64,000 nucleotides of DNA from NCBI GenBank assembly GCA_910585465.1, contig CAJUEW010000011.1, positions 1-64,000 of the forward strand, read 5' to 3'. The position numbers were made by a program, and so were the translations under genes. Positions 40,811 to 50,161 of this stretch are shown here, piece by piece; the first letter of the stretch is position 1, and every line of letters begins with the position of its first letter. The notes below the pieces were generated by a model. That model was not told the DNA's origin, did not search any database, and saw nothing but the letters and a program-made list of their open reading frames with translations. The stretch is from an uncultured Lachnospiraceae bacterium. GTDB lineage: Bacteria; Bacillota; Clostridia; Lachnospirales; Lachnospiraceae.

Positions 40811-41269
40811 ATGGATATTCGTGTCATGACCATTGAAGACTATGAGAAGGTATACGGGCTTTGGAAAACGATCAAAGGATTTGGCATCCGGAGCATGGAT
40901 GATTCCAGAGAAGGGATTGAACGGTTTCTGAGGAGAAATCCCACCACCAGCATCACAGCCTGGGAAGGAGATGTCCTGATAGGGGCCATTCTCTGCGGAC
41001 ATGACGGAAGACGGGGATGTCTGTATCATGTTTGTGTCCGTAAGGGCTTTCGCCGGCAGGGTGTGGGGAAGGCTATGGTGGTTGCCTGCATGGAAGCCTT
41101 GCAGGCAGAGGAGATTAATAAGGTCAGCCTGATTGCGTTTACAAAGAATGACATCGGAAATGCGTTCTGGAATAAAATTGGATGGACGAAAAGAGAGGAC
41201 CTGAATTACTATGATTTTACACTGAATGAGGCAAATATTACAGCATTTATCGAGGAGGATGAAAGATGA
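40811..41269 (+). CDS. GNAT acetyltransferase in the arg operon
   Basis: 152 residues. The acetyl-CoA loop is seen in VCVRKGFRRQGVGKAMV, and a second part IAFTKNDIGNAFWNKIGW completes the GNAT fold. It sits between argC and argJ and overlaps argJ by 4 bases. A role as a short N-acetylglutamate synthase is possible by position, but ArgJ can also supply that reaction, so the substrate is open. Confidence 0.85.
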   Translation: MDIRVMTIEDYEKVYGLWKTIKGFGIRSMDDSREGIERFLRRNPTTSITAWEGDVLIGAILCGHDGRRGCLYHVCVRKGFRRQGVGKAMVVACMEALQAEEINKVSLIAFTKNDIGNAFWNKIGWTKREDLNYYDFTLNEANITAFIEEDER

Positions 41270-42489
41270 AAATTATCACCGGCGGCGTGACGGCTGCAAA
41301 AGGATTTGAAGCAGCGTCTGCAGAGGCGCACATTAAATATAAAAACCGGAAGGATATGGCTCTGATATACAGTACTGTGCCGTGCGCGGCAGCGGGAACT
41401 TTTACAACGAATGTGGTAAAGGCTGCGCCGGTGAAATGGGATCAGGAGATTGTATACCACGGACAGACGGCACAGGCAGTTGTTATCAATTCCGGCATTG
41501 CCAATGCCTGTACCGGGGCAGAGGGCTATGATTATTGCCGGCAGACTGCAGAAACGGCAGAACGGCTTCTTGGGATTCCGGCCTCCTCTGTGCTGACGGC
41601 TTCTACCGGAGTGATCGGTATGCAGCTTCCGATCGGGCGTATAAAGGATGGGATCGTTATGCTGGCGGAGAGTAAAGCTGACAGCCTGGAGGCCGGCCTG
41701 GAAGCTGCAAAGGCTATTATGACCACAGATACCAAGCCTAAATATGCAGGGGTTCAGGTGGAAATCGGCGGTAAAACGGTTACGGTCGGCGGTATGTGTA
41801 AGGGCTCCGGCATGATTCATCCGAATATGTGCACGATGCTCAGCTTTGTGACCACAGATGCGGCCATCACAAAGGAGATGCTTCAGAAAGCGCTCAGTGA
41901 GGATATAAAGGATACTTACAATATGGTTTCCGTGGACGGAGACACTTCTACTAATGATACTGTGCTCCTGCTGGCAAATGGTCTGGCAGAAAACCCGCTG
42001 ATTGATAAAGAGGATGAAAATTATAATGAGTTCAGGAAAGCGCTGAACTATGTGAATACGGAACTGGCGAAAAAAATAGCAGGCGACGGGGAAGGAGCCA
42101 CCTGTCTGTTTGAAGTGAAGGTGATTGGCGCCGGGAGCAAGGAGCAGGCCGTTGCCTTAAGTAAATCTGTTGTTACCTCCAGTCTGACCAAGGCGGCAGT
42201 CTACGGACACGATGCCAACTGGGGGCGCATTCTCTGCGCCATGGGGTATTCTGGAGAACAGTTTGATCCGGAGAAAGTGGATCTGTATTTTGAAAGTGCG
42301 GCAGGGAAGCTGAAGATTATTGAGAATGGAGTGTCCACCGGATACAGTGAGGAGCTGGCTACGAAAATTTTATCCGAAAATTATGTAACTGCAATCGCGG
42401 ATATTAAGATGGGTGGAGCCCAGGCTACCGCATGGGGGTGTGATCTGACCCATGAATATGTAAATATTAATGCGGACTACAGGAGCTGA
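41266..42489 (+). CDS. argJ: Ornithine acetyltransferase/N-acetylglutamate synthase
   Basis: 407 residues. It moves the acetyl group from N-acetylornithine to glutamate. GTFTTNVVKAAPVKWD, ASTGVIGMQLPIGRI and KGSGMIHPNMCTMLSF are conserved; self-cleavage is expected before the Thr of NMCTML, giving alpha and beta chains. YGHDANWGRIL near the end is also typical. The ATG overlaps the GNAT stop. Confidence 0.96.
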   Translation: MKIITGGVTAAKGFEAASAEAHIKYKNRKDMALIYSTVPCAAAGTFTTNVVKAAPVKWDQEIVYHGQTAQAVVINSGIANACTGAEGYDYCRQTAETAERLLGIPASSVLTASTGVIGMQLPIGRIKDGIVMLAESKADSLEAGLEAAKAIMTTDTKPKYAGVQVEIGGKTVTVGGMCKGSGMIHPNMCTMLSFVTTDAAITKEMLQKALSEDIKDTYNMVSVDGDTSTNDTVLLLANGLAENPLIDKEDENYNEFRKALNYVNTELAKKIAGDGEGATCLFEVKVIGAGSKEQAVALSKSVVTSSLTKAAVYGHDANWGRILCAMGYSGEQFDPEKVDLYFESAAGKLKIIENGVSTGYSEELATKILSENYVTAIADIKMGGAQATAWGCDLTHEYVNINADYRS

Positions 42490-42539
42490 AAACTTTTAAA
42501 GATTGTATTTTGCAGAAATTTAATCAAGGGGTTTGGCTA

Positions 42540-42568
42540 TTGCAAATTCCCGTGCTGACCGTTATATT
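42540..42568 (+). promoter_or_regulatory. Promoter before argB
   Basis: TTGCAA (42540-42545) and TATATT (42563-42568) with a 17-base spacer lie in the 96-base gap between argJ and argB. It suggests argBD can be transcribed separately. No ARG box is obvious here. Confidence 0.6.
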
Positions 42569-42585
42569 GTAAGAGGAGAGAAAAA

Positions 42586-43482
42586 ATGAGAGAAGATACA
42601 GAAAAATATTTGGAAAAGGCCGCCGTTCTGGTGGAGGCGCTTCCTTATATCCAGCGTTTTAACCGAAAAATCATCGTTGTCAAATACGGCGGCAGCGCCA
42701 TGGTGGATGAAAACCTGAAAAAGAGCGTGATCAGTGACGTAACACTCTTAAAGCTGGTTGGTTTTAAGCCTATTATTGTACACGGAGGCGGAAAAGAGAT
42801 CAGCAGATGGGTCGGGAAGGTAGGTATGGAACCGCGCTTTGTGAATGGTCTGCGTGTGACGGATGCGGATACGATGGAGATCGCAGAGATGGTGCTGGGC
42901 CGTGTGAATAAAGGGCTGGTTACTATGGTGCAGGAGCTGGGAGTCAAGGCAGTTGGCATCAGCGGCAAAGACGGAGGACTTCTGAAGGTGGAAAAAAAAT
43001 ACTCCGACGGTCAGGACATTGGATTTGTAGGAGAGATTACCGGGGTAAATCCAAAGATTCTGTACGATTTGCTGGAAAAGGATTTTCTTCCGATTGTATG
43101 TCCGGTGGGACTGGATGAGAATTTTGACACTTATAATATTAATGCAGATGATGCGGCATGTGCGATTGCCAGGGCGGTAAAGGCGGAGAAGCTGGCATTT
43201 TTAACAGACATTGAAGGCGTTTACAGAGATTTTGACGATAAGGGTTCCCTGATTTCCGAGATCAGGGTCAGTGAGGCAAAGGAACTGCTTGCCAGCGGAA
43301 CCATTGGCGGCGGCATGCTTCCGAAGCTTGAAAACTGCATTGAGGCCATTGAATCGGGGGTATCCAGAGTTCATATTATGGATGGACGGATTATGCACAG
43401 TATTCTTCTGGAGGTTTTTTCCAACAAGGGTATCGGCACTGCGATTCTGGGTGATTCAGAGGAGAGGTTTTATCATGAATAA
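42586..43482 (+). CDS. argB: Acetylglutamate kinase
   Basis: 298 residues. It phosphorylates N-acetylglutamate. KYGGSAM near the N-terminus, PIIVHGGGKEI, the NVNADDAA-like YNINADDAACAIA and the C-terminal GGGMLPKLENC are conserved. AAGAGGAGAG precedes ATG 42586. Its end overlaps argD by 8 bases. Confidence 0.96.
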   Translation: MREDTEKYLEKAAVLVEALPYIQRFNRKIIVVKYGGSAMVDENLKKSVISDVTLLKLVGFKPIIVHGGGKEISRWVGKVGMEPRFVNGLRVTDADTMEIAEMVLGRVNKGLVTMVQELGVKAVGISGKDGGLLKVEKKYSDGQDIGFVGEITGVNPKILYDLLEKDFLPIVCPVGLDENFDTYNINADDAACAIARAVKAEKLAFLTDIEGVYRDFDDKGSLISEIRVSEAKELLASGTIGGGMLPKLENCIEAIESGVSRVHIMDGRIMHSILLEVFSNKGIGTAILGDSEERFYHE

Positions 43483-44659
43483 TTCATATATTGAGAAGGC
43501 GGAAGAAGCTATCTTACATACATACAATCGTTATCAGATTGTTTTGGACCGGGGAGAAGGTGTATATCTGTATGACGTGAACCAAAAGGCATATCTGGAC
43601 TTTGCGGCGGGGATCGCGGTCCAATCCTTAGGATACAACAATAAAGAATATACACAGGCATTGAAGGACCAGATTGACAAGCTGACTCATATTTCCAATC
43701 TGTACTATTCTGTCCCTATGGCAGAAGCCGCGCGGAAGCTGAAAGAAGCCAGCGGTATGTCAAAGGTGTTTTTTACAAACAGCGGAACGGAAGCTGTTGA
43801 GGGAGCAATCAAGACAGCCAGAAAATATGCATATGGGAAGGACGGCAGCACGGATCATGAAATTATTGCCATGAAGCATTCCTTCCATGGAAGAAGCCTT
43901 GGAGCCCTGTCCGTGACCGGAAATGAGAAATATCAGGCTCCCTTCCGGCCTTTGCTCCCGGGAATCAAATTTGCGGATTATAATGATCTGGAAAGTGTAA
44001 AAGCACTGGTTACTGATAAAACCTGTGCAATTATGCTGGAGACCGTGCAGGGTGAGGGCGGCATCTATCCGGCTGCAAAGGAATTTCTTCAGGGGATTAA
44101 AGCACTGTGTGAGGAGCGGGATATTCTGCTGATTCTGGATGAAATTCAGTGCGGTATGGGACGTACCGGGTATATGTTTGCATGGCAGGAGTATGGGATA
44201 GAGCCGGATGTGATGACCTGTGCAAAGGCTATCGGCTGCGGAGTTCCGGTAGGGGCATTTGTGCTGGGGCGGAAGGCTGCAGAGGGCTCCCTTGCGGCGG
44301 GGGACCATGGAACAACCTATGGAGGGAATCCTTTTGTCTGCGCTGCAGTCAGCAAGGTATTTGATTTGTATGAAAAAGAGCATATTCTGGAAAATGTCCG
44401 TCAGGTTGGAGCGTATCTGACAGAAAAGCTGGACGGACTTGTGGATAAATATGACTTTCTGACCGAGCGCCGGGGGAAAGGGCTGATGCAGGGACTTGAA
44501 GTGAATGGAAAAGCGGTGGGCGGGATTGTAGACCGTGCGCTTGAGAACGGTCTTATCATCATCACAGCCGGCAGTAATGTACTTCGTTTTGTTCCGCCGC
44601 TGATTATCACAAAAGCAAATGTGGATGAGATGCTGGAGAAACTGGAAGGAGCTTTTTAG
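43475..44659 (+). CDS. argD: Acetylornithine aminotransferase
   Basis: 394 residues from ATG 43475; the longer open frame lies inside argB. It is a PLP enzyme converting the semialdehyde to N-acetylornithine. FTNSGTEAVEGAIKTARKY, HGRSLGALSVTG, LDEIQCGMGRTG and the PLP lysine in TCAKAIGCGVP are visible. It completes the argC-J-B-D set. Confidence 0.96.
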   Translation: MNNSYIEKAEEAILHTYNRYQIVLDRGEGVYLYDVNQKAYLDFAAGIAVQSLGYNNKEYTQALKDQIDKLTHISNLYYSVPMAEAARKLKEASGMSKVFFTNSGTEAVEGAIKTARKYAYGKDGSTDHEIIAMKHSFHGRSLGALSVTGNEKYQAPFRPLLPGIKFADYNDLESVKALVTDKTCAIMLETVQGEGGIYPAAKEFLQGIKALCEERDILLILDEIQCGMGRTGYMFAWQEYGIEPDVMTCAKAIGCGVPVGAFVLGRKAAEGSLAAGDHGTTYGGNPFVCAAVSKVFDLYEKEHILENVRQVGAYLTEKLDGLVDKYDFLTERRGKGLMQGLEVNGKAVGGIVDRALENGLIIITAGSNVLRFVPPLIITKANVDEMLEKLEGAF

Positions 44660-44671
44660 GAAAGGAACAAT

Positions 44672-46066
44672 ATGACGAAAAACTATCAGAGGATTATCGC
44701 GGTACTGGCGGTGCTTCTGCTCGCTGCACAGATGATATATACCGGGTTCAGAAACCGGCCGGAGGAAGTGGAGCTTGTGGTGGAGCGTCCGATTCTGATC
44801 TGGTATACAGATCCGGATGTCCAGAGCTATATGGAGGCGGCTGCGGCCGAGGCATCCTCCAAATATCATGTGGAGATACGCGCAGAGCTGGTTTCAGAGG
44901 TGGACTATATTGAAAAGATCAGTGAGAGGTCTGTGGCGGAGGAGATGTCGGGGCCGGATATATATGTGGCTTCCAGCGCGCTTCTGGAAAAAGCAACGCT
45001 GGCGGGGCTTACGGCTCCGGTGACGGATGAAGGACTGAAAGAGACTTATTCGGAAAAAGCAGTGCAGGCGGTTACCTATGATGGAACTGTGGTGGCAAGA
45101 CCTTTTTATATAGAGACCTGTGTGATGCTTTACAACCGCTATTATGTGGAGCCGGAGAAGGTGCCTGCGGATATTGACGGCATTTTGGATTATGCGGAGA
45201 ATTTTGAGGCAGATGCGGTGACCGGCCGGGTAGAGAACATCTTCAAATGGAATGTGGCGGATGTAATTGACAACTATATGTTTCTGGGAGCCTATACGGA
45301 TCTGGGAGGTCCGAGCGGAGATGACAAAAGCCGGGTGTCTATGGATCTGGAAAAGATAGAGGAATGTATGGCTTATTATCAGAATCTGAACAGCTTTTTT
45401 GCCATTGACGCGGACACGGTCAGCTCGGAGGAGGTAATCCGGGAATTTATTGACGGAAAGACTGTGTTTACGATTGCCAATGTGCCCATGCTGGCGGAGC
45501 TGGATCGTGCGGTAGCGGCAGGGGAAATTCCGGAGTATGAGACAGAGCGCACAGAGATAAATGAAGCCGGGGAGGAGGAGAGAATACAGGTAAGCTATGA
45601 ACCGTTTTATCAGGCAGCGCCGCTTCCGGCTCTGACCGGAGAACTGGATACCAGAGGATTGTCCGTAACTAACGGGGTGGTGGTAAATCCTTATTCGTCA
45701 AACAGAGAGGCGGCAGAGGTCTTCGCCCGCTATTTGACGGAGGTTCGTTTCGGGCAGCTCTACAAGGAAACCGGAAAGCTTCCGGCGTGCCATCTTCCGG
45801 CCCAGAAAGAGGAGAGGAAACATTTTATGGGGTATCAGTCCCTGTATGAGAGGCTTCTGGGCAAAGAAGAAGAGATTCAAACGGATATGGATGAATACGG
45901 GATCGTCTATCAGGCCTATGATGCGGCGGCAGAGGTTCCGAAAATTATGGAGCTGTCCAATGTATGGCTTCAGCTTGAGGTAGTATTGGCAGATATATGG
46001 AGAGGCGCAGATGCAGGCGTGGAGCTGGAAGAATTTTCTGAGCTTCTGAAAGGCCAGCTGGATTAA
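44672..46066 (+). CDS. Solute-binding-protein-like protein with N-terminal anchor
   Basis: 464 residues, 12 bp after argD. The N-terminus has one hydrophobic helix (about 8-22) and no lipobox cysteine, so it is likely anchored in the membrane rather than lipid-linked. The rest resembles the extracellular substrate-binding family 1 fold (LIWYTDPDVQSYMEAAAAEA, GPDIYVASSALLEK, FYIETCVMLYNR, FIDGKTVFTIANVPM). No permease or ATPase genes are adjacent. It may be cotranscribed with argD. Confidence 0.75.
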   Translation: MTKNYQRIIAVLAVLLLAAQMIYTGFRNRPEEVELVVERPILIWYTDPDVQSYMEAAAAEASSKYHVEIRAELVSEVDYIEKISERSVAEEMSGPDIYVASSALLEKATLAGLTAPVTDEGLKETYSEKAVQAVTYDGTVVARPFYIETCVMLYNRYYVEPEKVPADIDGILDYAENFEADAVTGRVENIFKWNVADVIDNYMFLGAYTDLGGPSGDDKSRVSMDLEKIEECMAYYQNLNSFFAIDADTVSSEEVIREFIDGKTVFTIANVPMLAELDRAVAAGEIPEYETERTEINEAGEEERIQVSYEPFYQAAPLPALTGELDTRGLSVTNGVVVNPYSSNREAAEVFARYLTEVRFGQLYKETGKLPACHLPAQKEERKHFMGYQSLYERLLGKEEEIQTDMDEYGIVYQAYDAAAEVPKIMELSNVWLQLEVVLADIWRGADAGVELEEFSELLKGQLD

Positions 46067-46137
46067 TAAAGTATAAGATTCCAATCAGAAGGATATTTGT
46101 ATCCGGAATGGGTACACTTAAAAAAAAGGAGGTCCTT

Positions 46138-46572
46138 ATGATTGGAATTTTTATTGCACTGATTTCAGGCGCTCTGATGAGCCTGCAGGGGGTCTTTAAT
46201 ACAGAGGTGACAAAACAGAGCAGCGTATGGGTATCTGCTTCCTGGGTACAGTTTTCCGCGCTTCTGACATGTCTAGCCATATGGGCGGTATTTGATCGCA
46301 CCAGTCTGATGACAATTGGAAAGGTAAATCCCAGATATATGCTGCTGGGAGGAATCTTCGGAGCCTTTATCACTTATACGGTCATTCAGAGCATGTCTGC
46401 CTTAGGGCCGGCAAAATCCACGATGCTGATTGTTATTGCACAGCTTACAGTATCATGGGCAGTGGAGCTGTTCGGTATGTTTGGAGTAGATAAAGGGATG
46501 TTTTCCTGGCGTAAGCTGATTGGTCTTCTGGTTGCAGTGGCGGGCGTTGTTTTATTTGAATGGGAAACTTAA
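46138..46572 (+). CDS. YdcZ/DUF606-type DMT transporter
   Basis: 144 residues from ATG 46138, with AAAGGAGGT upstream. About five hydrophobic helices are visible: FIALISGALMSLQGVFNTEV, SWVQFSALLTCLAIWAVF, YMLLGGIFGAFITY, STMLIVIAQLTVSW and LIGLLVAVAGVVLF. This is a half-size drug/metabolite-type transporter. The substrate is not known. Confidence 0.85.
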   Translation: MIGIFIALISGALMSLQGVFNTEVTKQSSVWVSASWVQFSALLTCLAIWAVFDRTSLMTIGKVNPRYMLLGGIFGAFITYTVIQSMSALGPAKSTMLIVIAQLTVSWAVELFGMFGVDKGMFSWRKLIGLLVAVAGVVLFEWET

Positions 46573-46580
46573 GATTGCTC

Positions 46581-46609
46581 TTGTGTTTCCCATCCAAGTC
46601 CGCTAAAAT
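46581..46609 (+). promoter_or_regulatory. Promoter before comEA
   Basis: TTGTGT (46581-46586) and TAAAAT (46604-46609) separated by 17 bases, followed by GGAAAGGAG and the comEA-like gene. Confidence 0.6.
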
Positions 46610-46657
46610 AAAAGCAGGACATAGAAGCAGGGCTTTTCTTCCGGAAAGGAGAAAAGC

Positions 46658-47092
46658 ATGAAAAACAGAAAAACAGCAGGGGCGCTCCTGGGTATGGGCT
46701 TTCTTTTGCTGTGCTGCTGCCTGGCGGGCTGCAGCGCCTCGTTTTGCGGGCTTCGGCTGGGAAGGCAGGAGGAGCTGGTCTTTACCTGCAGAGAAAATAC
46801 CGGAAAACAGCAGGATAAAGAGCTCAGGGAGAACAGTGCCCCGGCTTCGGCGCCGGAAAAATCAGAGTCAGCTCAGACTCAGGAGCAGAGCACAGACAAA
46901 AAGATAGACTTAAATTCTGCGGGACTGGAAGAGCTGATGACATTAAGCGGCGTGGGAGAGAGCCGCGCAAGGGCGATTATGGAGTACCGTACAGAAAACG
47001 GACCATTTGCAGAGATAGAAGAAATTATGCAGATTCCCGGAATCAAGGAGGGCATATTTTCTAAGATAAAGGATCAGATAACAGTGCATTGA
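46658..47092 (+). CDS. comEA: ComEA-like helix-hairpin-helix lipoprotein
   Basis: 144 residues. The signal peptide ends in LAGC, a lipobox, so the protein is probably lipid-anchored outside. A Gln/Ser/Glu linker follows, then a ComEA-type double HhH: KIDLNSAGLEELMTLSGVGESRARAIMEYR and EEIMQIPGIKEGIFSKIKD. ComEA binds incoming DNA on the cell surface during competence; the usual version is membrane-anchored rather than lipid-anchored. ComEC lies 3 kb downstream on the same strand. Confidence 0.85.
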   Translation: MKNRKTAGALLGMGFLLLCCCLAGCSASFCGLRLGRQEELVFTCRENTGKQQDKELRENSAPASAPEKSESAQTQEQSTDKKIDLNSAGLEELMTLSGVGESRARAIMEYRTENGPFAEIEEIMQIPGIKEGIFSKIKDQITVH

Positions 47093-47102
47093 GGGGAAAA
47101 GG

Positions 47103-47792
47103 ATGGGACAGAAGGTTTTAGTAGTTGACGACGAAAAATTGATTGTGAAGGGAATCCGATTCAGTCTGGAGCAGGATGGTATGGAGGTGGACTGCGCCTA
47201 TGACGGAGAAGAGGCTCTTCAGATGATTCAGGAAAAGGAGTATGATATCATTCTTCTGGATGTGATGCTTCCGAAACTGACCGGCTTTGAGGTATGTCAG
47301 CAGGTCAGGGAATTTTCCAATGTTCCAGTTGTGATGCTGACGGCCAAGGGTGATGATATGGATAAGATTCTGGGACTGGAGTATGGCGCGGACGACTATA
47401 TTACCAAGCCCTTTAATATCCTGGAGGTGAAAGCGAGAATTAAGGCCATTATGCGCCGGATGAGGAAAAAGTCTCCGGAAAAAGAGGTTCGCAGGGTGGT
47501 GGACAAGGGAGAGCTTCATCTGGACTGCGAAAGCCGCAGGCTGAATATCGGAGGCAGGGAAATTAATCTGACCGCCAAGGAGTTTGACCTGCTGGAGCTG
47601 ATGGCCCTGAATCCGAATAAGGTGTACAGCAGGGACCATCTGCTTAATGCGGTATGGGGCTATGATTATCCCGGAGATGTGCGTACTGTGGATGTTCACA
47701 TCCGGAGGCTGCGTGAGAAAATCGAGCAGAATCCAAGCGAACCAAAGTATGTACATACAAAATGGGGAGTAGGATACTATTTCAATGTATAA
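47103..47792 (+). CDS. OmpR/PhoB-type response regulator
   Basis: 229 residues. Receiver domain: VVDDE at residues 8-12, phospho-acceptor D53 in LLDVMLP, and the conserved K in YITKPFN near 102. The C-terminal winged helix (KEFDLLELMALNPNKVYSRDHLL, VRTVDVHIRRLREKI, KWGVGYYF) is OmpR-type. It overlaps the kinase gene by 8 bases, so the two form one system. Confidence 0.95.
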   Translation: MGQKVLVVDDEKLIVKGIRFSLEQDGMEVDCAYDGEEALQMIQEKEYDIILLDVMLPKLTGFEVCQQVREFSNVPVVMLTAKGDDMDKILGLEYGADDYITKPFNILEVKARIKAIMRRMRKKSPEKEVRRVVDKGELHLDCESRRLNIGGREINLTAKEFDLLELMALNPNKVYSRDHLLNAVWGYDYPGDVRTVDVHIRRLREKIEQNPSEPKYVHTKWGVGYYFNV

Positions 47793-49236
47793 GCGGAATA
47801 TAAAAGAGAATCCTTTGCTGAGAAGCAGATTTTTCAGAAGTATGAATTTCCGGATTATGTTTTTTCTGTTCCTGATCGGAACGATTCCGGAAATTATTCT
47901 TTCATGGGCATTGCTGTCCTCCTATGAGAAGCAATCCCTTACCAGGCTGGGCAATGATGTGAGCAACCAGTACCAGATTCTGGCTACGCGGCTGGGCAGC
48001 GGCAATTATCTGGATAATTTGAATAATGAGTCTCTGGAAGGGGAACTGGTACAGCTGGCAACTGTGTATGACGGAAGGATTATTATTATTGATCAGAACC
48101 TGCGGATAGTGGAGGATACATATGAGCTGGAGGAAGGCCGCACTATGCTGGCAGAGGAAGTGATTAAATGCTTTAAAGGGGAGAGTACGAGTCATTATGT
48201 CAGCGGACGTTTTATCGAGATGACGGTTCCCATTATGGCCGGAGAGGAGGGGAACCGGACAGCGGTTGGGGTGATTCTCGCAAGTGCATCCACAGACAGC
48301 ATGCATGCAAGAATCGATGCTCTGAGAAATTCGTCTGAAATCTGGCTGGTCTCTATCAGTATCTGTGTGCTGGCTCTTGCGGTTCTTTTATCAAACTGGC
48401 TTGTAAAGCCCTTAAGGCATATGAATCAGTCCATAGGAGGGCTTGTGGAAGGCGCTTTTGACGGGGATCTGAATATTCACGACTGTACAGAGACGGAAAT
48501 TATATCCGATACCTTCAATGAAATGCTGGCAAAGCTGCGTCTTATGGAAGAATCAAGGCAGGAATTTGTATCCAATGTGTCTCATGAGCTGAAAACTCCT
48601 CTTGCTTCCATGAAGGTGCTGGCAGATTCTCTTATTATGCAGGAGGATGCCCCGGTGGAGCTTTATCGGGAATTTATGCAGGATATTGCAGAGGAGATCG
48701 ACCGGGAGAATACAATTATTTCTGACCTTTTAGTCCTGGTAAAAATGGACAGAAAGGCTGCGGAGCTGAATATAGCGGTTACAGATATTAATGAATTTCT
48801 GGAACAGATTCTGAAACGCCTGCGTCCCATTGCGGGGAAAGCAAATATCGAGGTGGTATTTGAGAGCAACCGGAGCGTGAGTGCGGAAATTGACCCTATG
48901 AAGCTTTCTCTGGCATTTTCAAATCTGGTAGAAAATGCAATTAAATATAATATGGAAAACGGCTGGGTGCGTGTTACGCTGGATGCGGATCATAAGTTCT
49001 TTTATGTTAAGGTAAGCGACTCAGGAATGGGGATTCCTCAGGAGTCTCTGGATTATATATTTGAGAGGTTCTACCGGGTGGATAAGTCCCACTCACGGGA
49101 AATCGGAGGAACCGGTCTTGGACTTGCTATTACAAAGAGTGCGGTTGTATCCCACAGAGGCGCAATTAAGGTACAGAGTGCGGTGAATGAGGGAACGACC
49201 TTTACCGTGCGGATACCTCTGCACTATATTGTATAG
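47785..49236 (+). CDS. Sensor histidine kinase
   Basis: 483 residues. Two membrane helices (about 22-45 and 185-206) enclose an outside sensory region. A HAMP segment leads to the HisKA helix with H267 in SHELKTPLASMKVL, and the ATPase domain has N box LVENAIKYN, DSGMGIP and GTGLGLAITKS. It phosphorylates the adjacent regulator. Its signal is unknown; the operon also carries GerMN and ComE proteins. Confidence 0.95.
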   Translation: MYKRNIKENPLLRSRFFRSMNFRIMFFLFLIGTIPEIILSWALLSSYEKQSLTRLGNDVSNQYQILATRLGSGNYLDNLNNESLEGELVQLATVYDGRIIIIDQNLRIVEDTYELEEGRTMLAEEVIKCFKGESTSHYVSGRFIEMTVPIMAGEEGNRTAVGVILASASTDSMHARIDALRNSSEIWLVSISICVLALAVLLSNWLVKPLRHMNQSIGGLVEGAFDGDLNIHDCTETEIISDTFNEMLAKLRLMEESRQEFVSNVSHELKTPLASMKVLADSLIMQEDAPVELYREFMQDIAEEIDRENTIISDLLVLVKMDRKAAELNIAVTDINEFLEQILKRLRPIAGKANIEVVFESNRSVSAEIDPMKLSLAFSNLVENAIKYNMENGWVRVTLDADHKFFYVKVSDSGMGIPQESLDYIFERFYRVDKSHSREIGGTGLGLAITKSAVVSHRGAIKVQSAVNEGTTFTVRIPLHYIV

Positions 49237-49249
49237 AGGAGAAGGGAAG

Positions 49250-50161
49250 ATGAAGAGATGGCTAGAGCTTCTTTTTCTGACAGGACTGCTCTGCCTGGCC
49301 GGCGGGTGCGGCAGTCAGAACGGAGAAGAGGAGAGCGGTTACAGAATCTGGTATATAAACCAGAAAGAAACCCGTCTGGAGTATGAGTATAAAGAGCTGC
49401 AGGCAAAAAATACAGAGGGTCTTTTAAAAGAGGCGCTGGAGGTTCTCAGAGAGAGTCCGTGGGATGAGGGTTACAAGCCGGTGCTTCCGGACAATGTGCG
49501 TATCGAAAGCTATGCCATAGAGCATAATCAGCTTTATCTGGATTTTTCGGCCGAATATATGGACATGCCGAAGGTTTATGAGGTTCTTTGCCGTGCAGCT
49601 TTAGTCAGGACCTTGTGCCAGATTCCGGAGATTGATTATGTAGGCTTCCGGATTGGGGGACAGCCCCTGATGGACCTGAACGGAAAAGCAGTGGGACTGA
49701 TGAACGAGGATCAGTTTATTGAGAATGCGGGAGAGGAAATTAATGCGTATAAGACTGCGGATCTTACGCTTTACTATGCCAATCAGGCGGGGGATAAGCT
49801 GGTTTCACAGAGAATCGCGATGGAATATAACAGTAATATATCCCTGGAGAAGCTGATCGTGGAGCGGCTGATTGACGGACCTCCCTTTGAGGGAGCTTAT
49901 CCGACGATTCCGGAAGGAACAAAGCTGCTTAGTATTGTGGTAAAGGATGGAATCTGCTATGTGAATCTGGACGAGGGCTTTCTGAAAACCGGTCACAATG
50001 AAGCGGAGAATATTCCCATCTATTCCATTGTGAATTCTCTGGTTATGAATACAGATGCCCAGAAGGTGCAGATCAGTATCAATGGGGAGACCAGCCGGAT
50101 GTTCCGGGAAAGTATCAGCTTTGATACGGTGTTTGAAAAAAATGAGGAGTTGATGGAATGA
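49250..50161 (+). CDS. GerMN-domain lipoprotein
   Basis: 303 residues from ATG 49250 (GGAGAAGG upstream). The signal peptide ends LAGGC, a lipobox. Two GerMN domains follow (residues about 50-170 and 195-290), as in GerM-type proteins of spore formers. GerM helps engulfment and germination, but this copy sits in a two-component/competence cluster. It overlaps comEC by 4 bases. Confidence 0.85.
   Translation: MKRWLELLFLTGLLCLAGGCGSQNGEEESGYRIWYINQKETRLEYEYKELQAKNTEGLLKEALEVLRESPWDEGYKPVLPDNVRIESYAIEHNQLYLDFSAEYMDMPKVYEVLCRAALVRTLCQIPEIDYVGFRIGGQPLMDLNGKAVGLMNEDQFIENAGEEINAYKTADLTLYYANQAGDKLVSQRIAMEYNSNISLEKLIVERLIDGPPFEGAYPTIPEGTKLLSIVVKDGICYVNLDEGFLKTGHNEAENIPIYSIVNSLVMNTDAQKVQISINGETSRMFRESISFDTVFEKNEELME

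Noticed and set aside
43760..44869. Antisense ORF of 369 codons over argD
   Set aside because: It lies on the reverse of argD and the next gene start, without a start site or domain.
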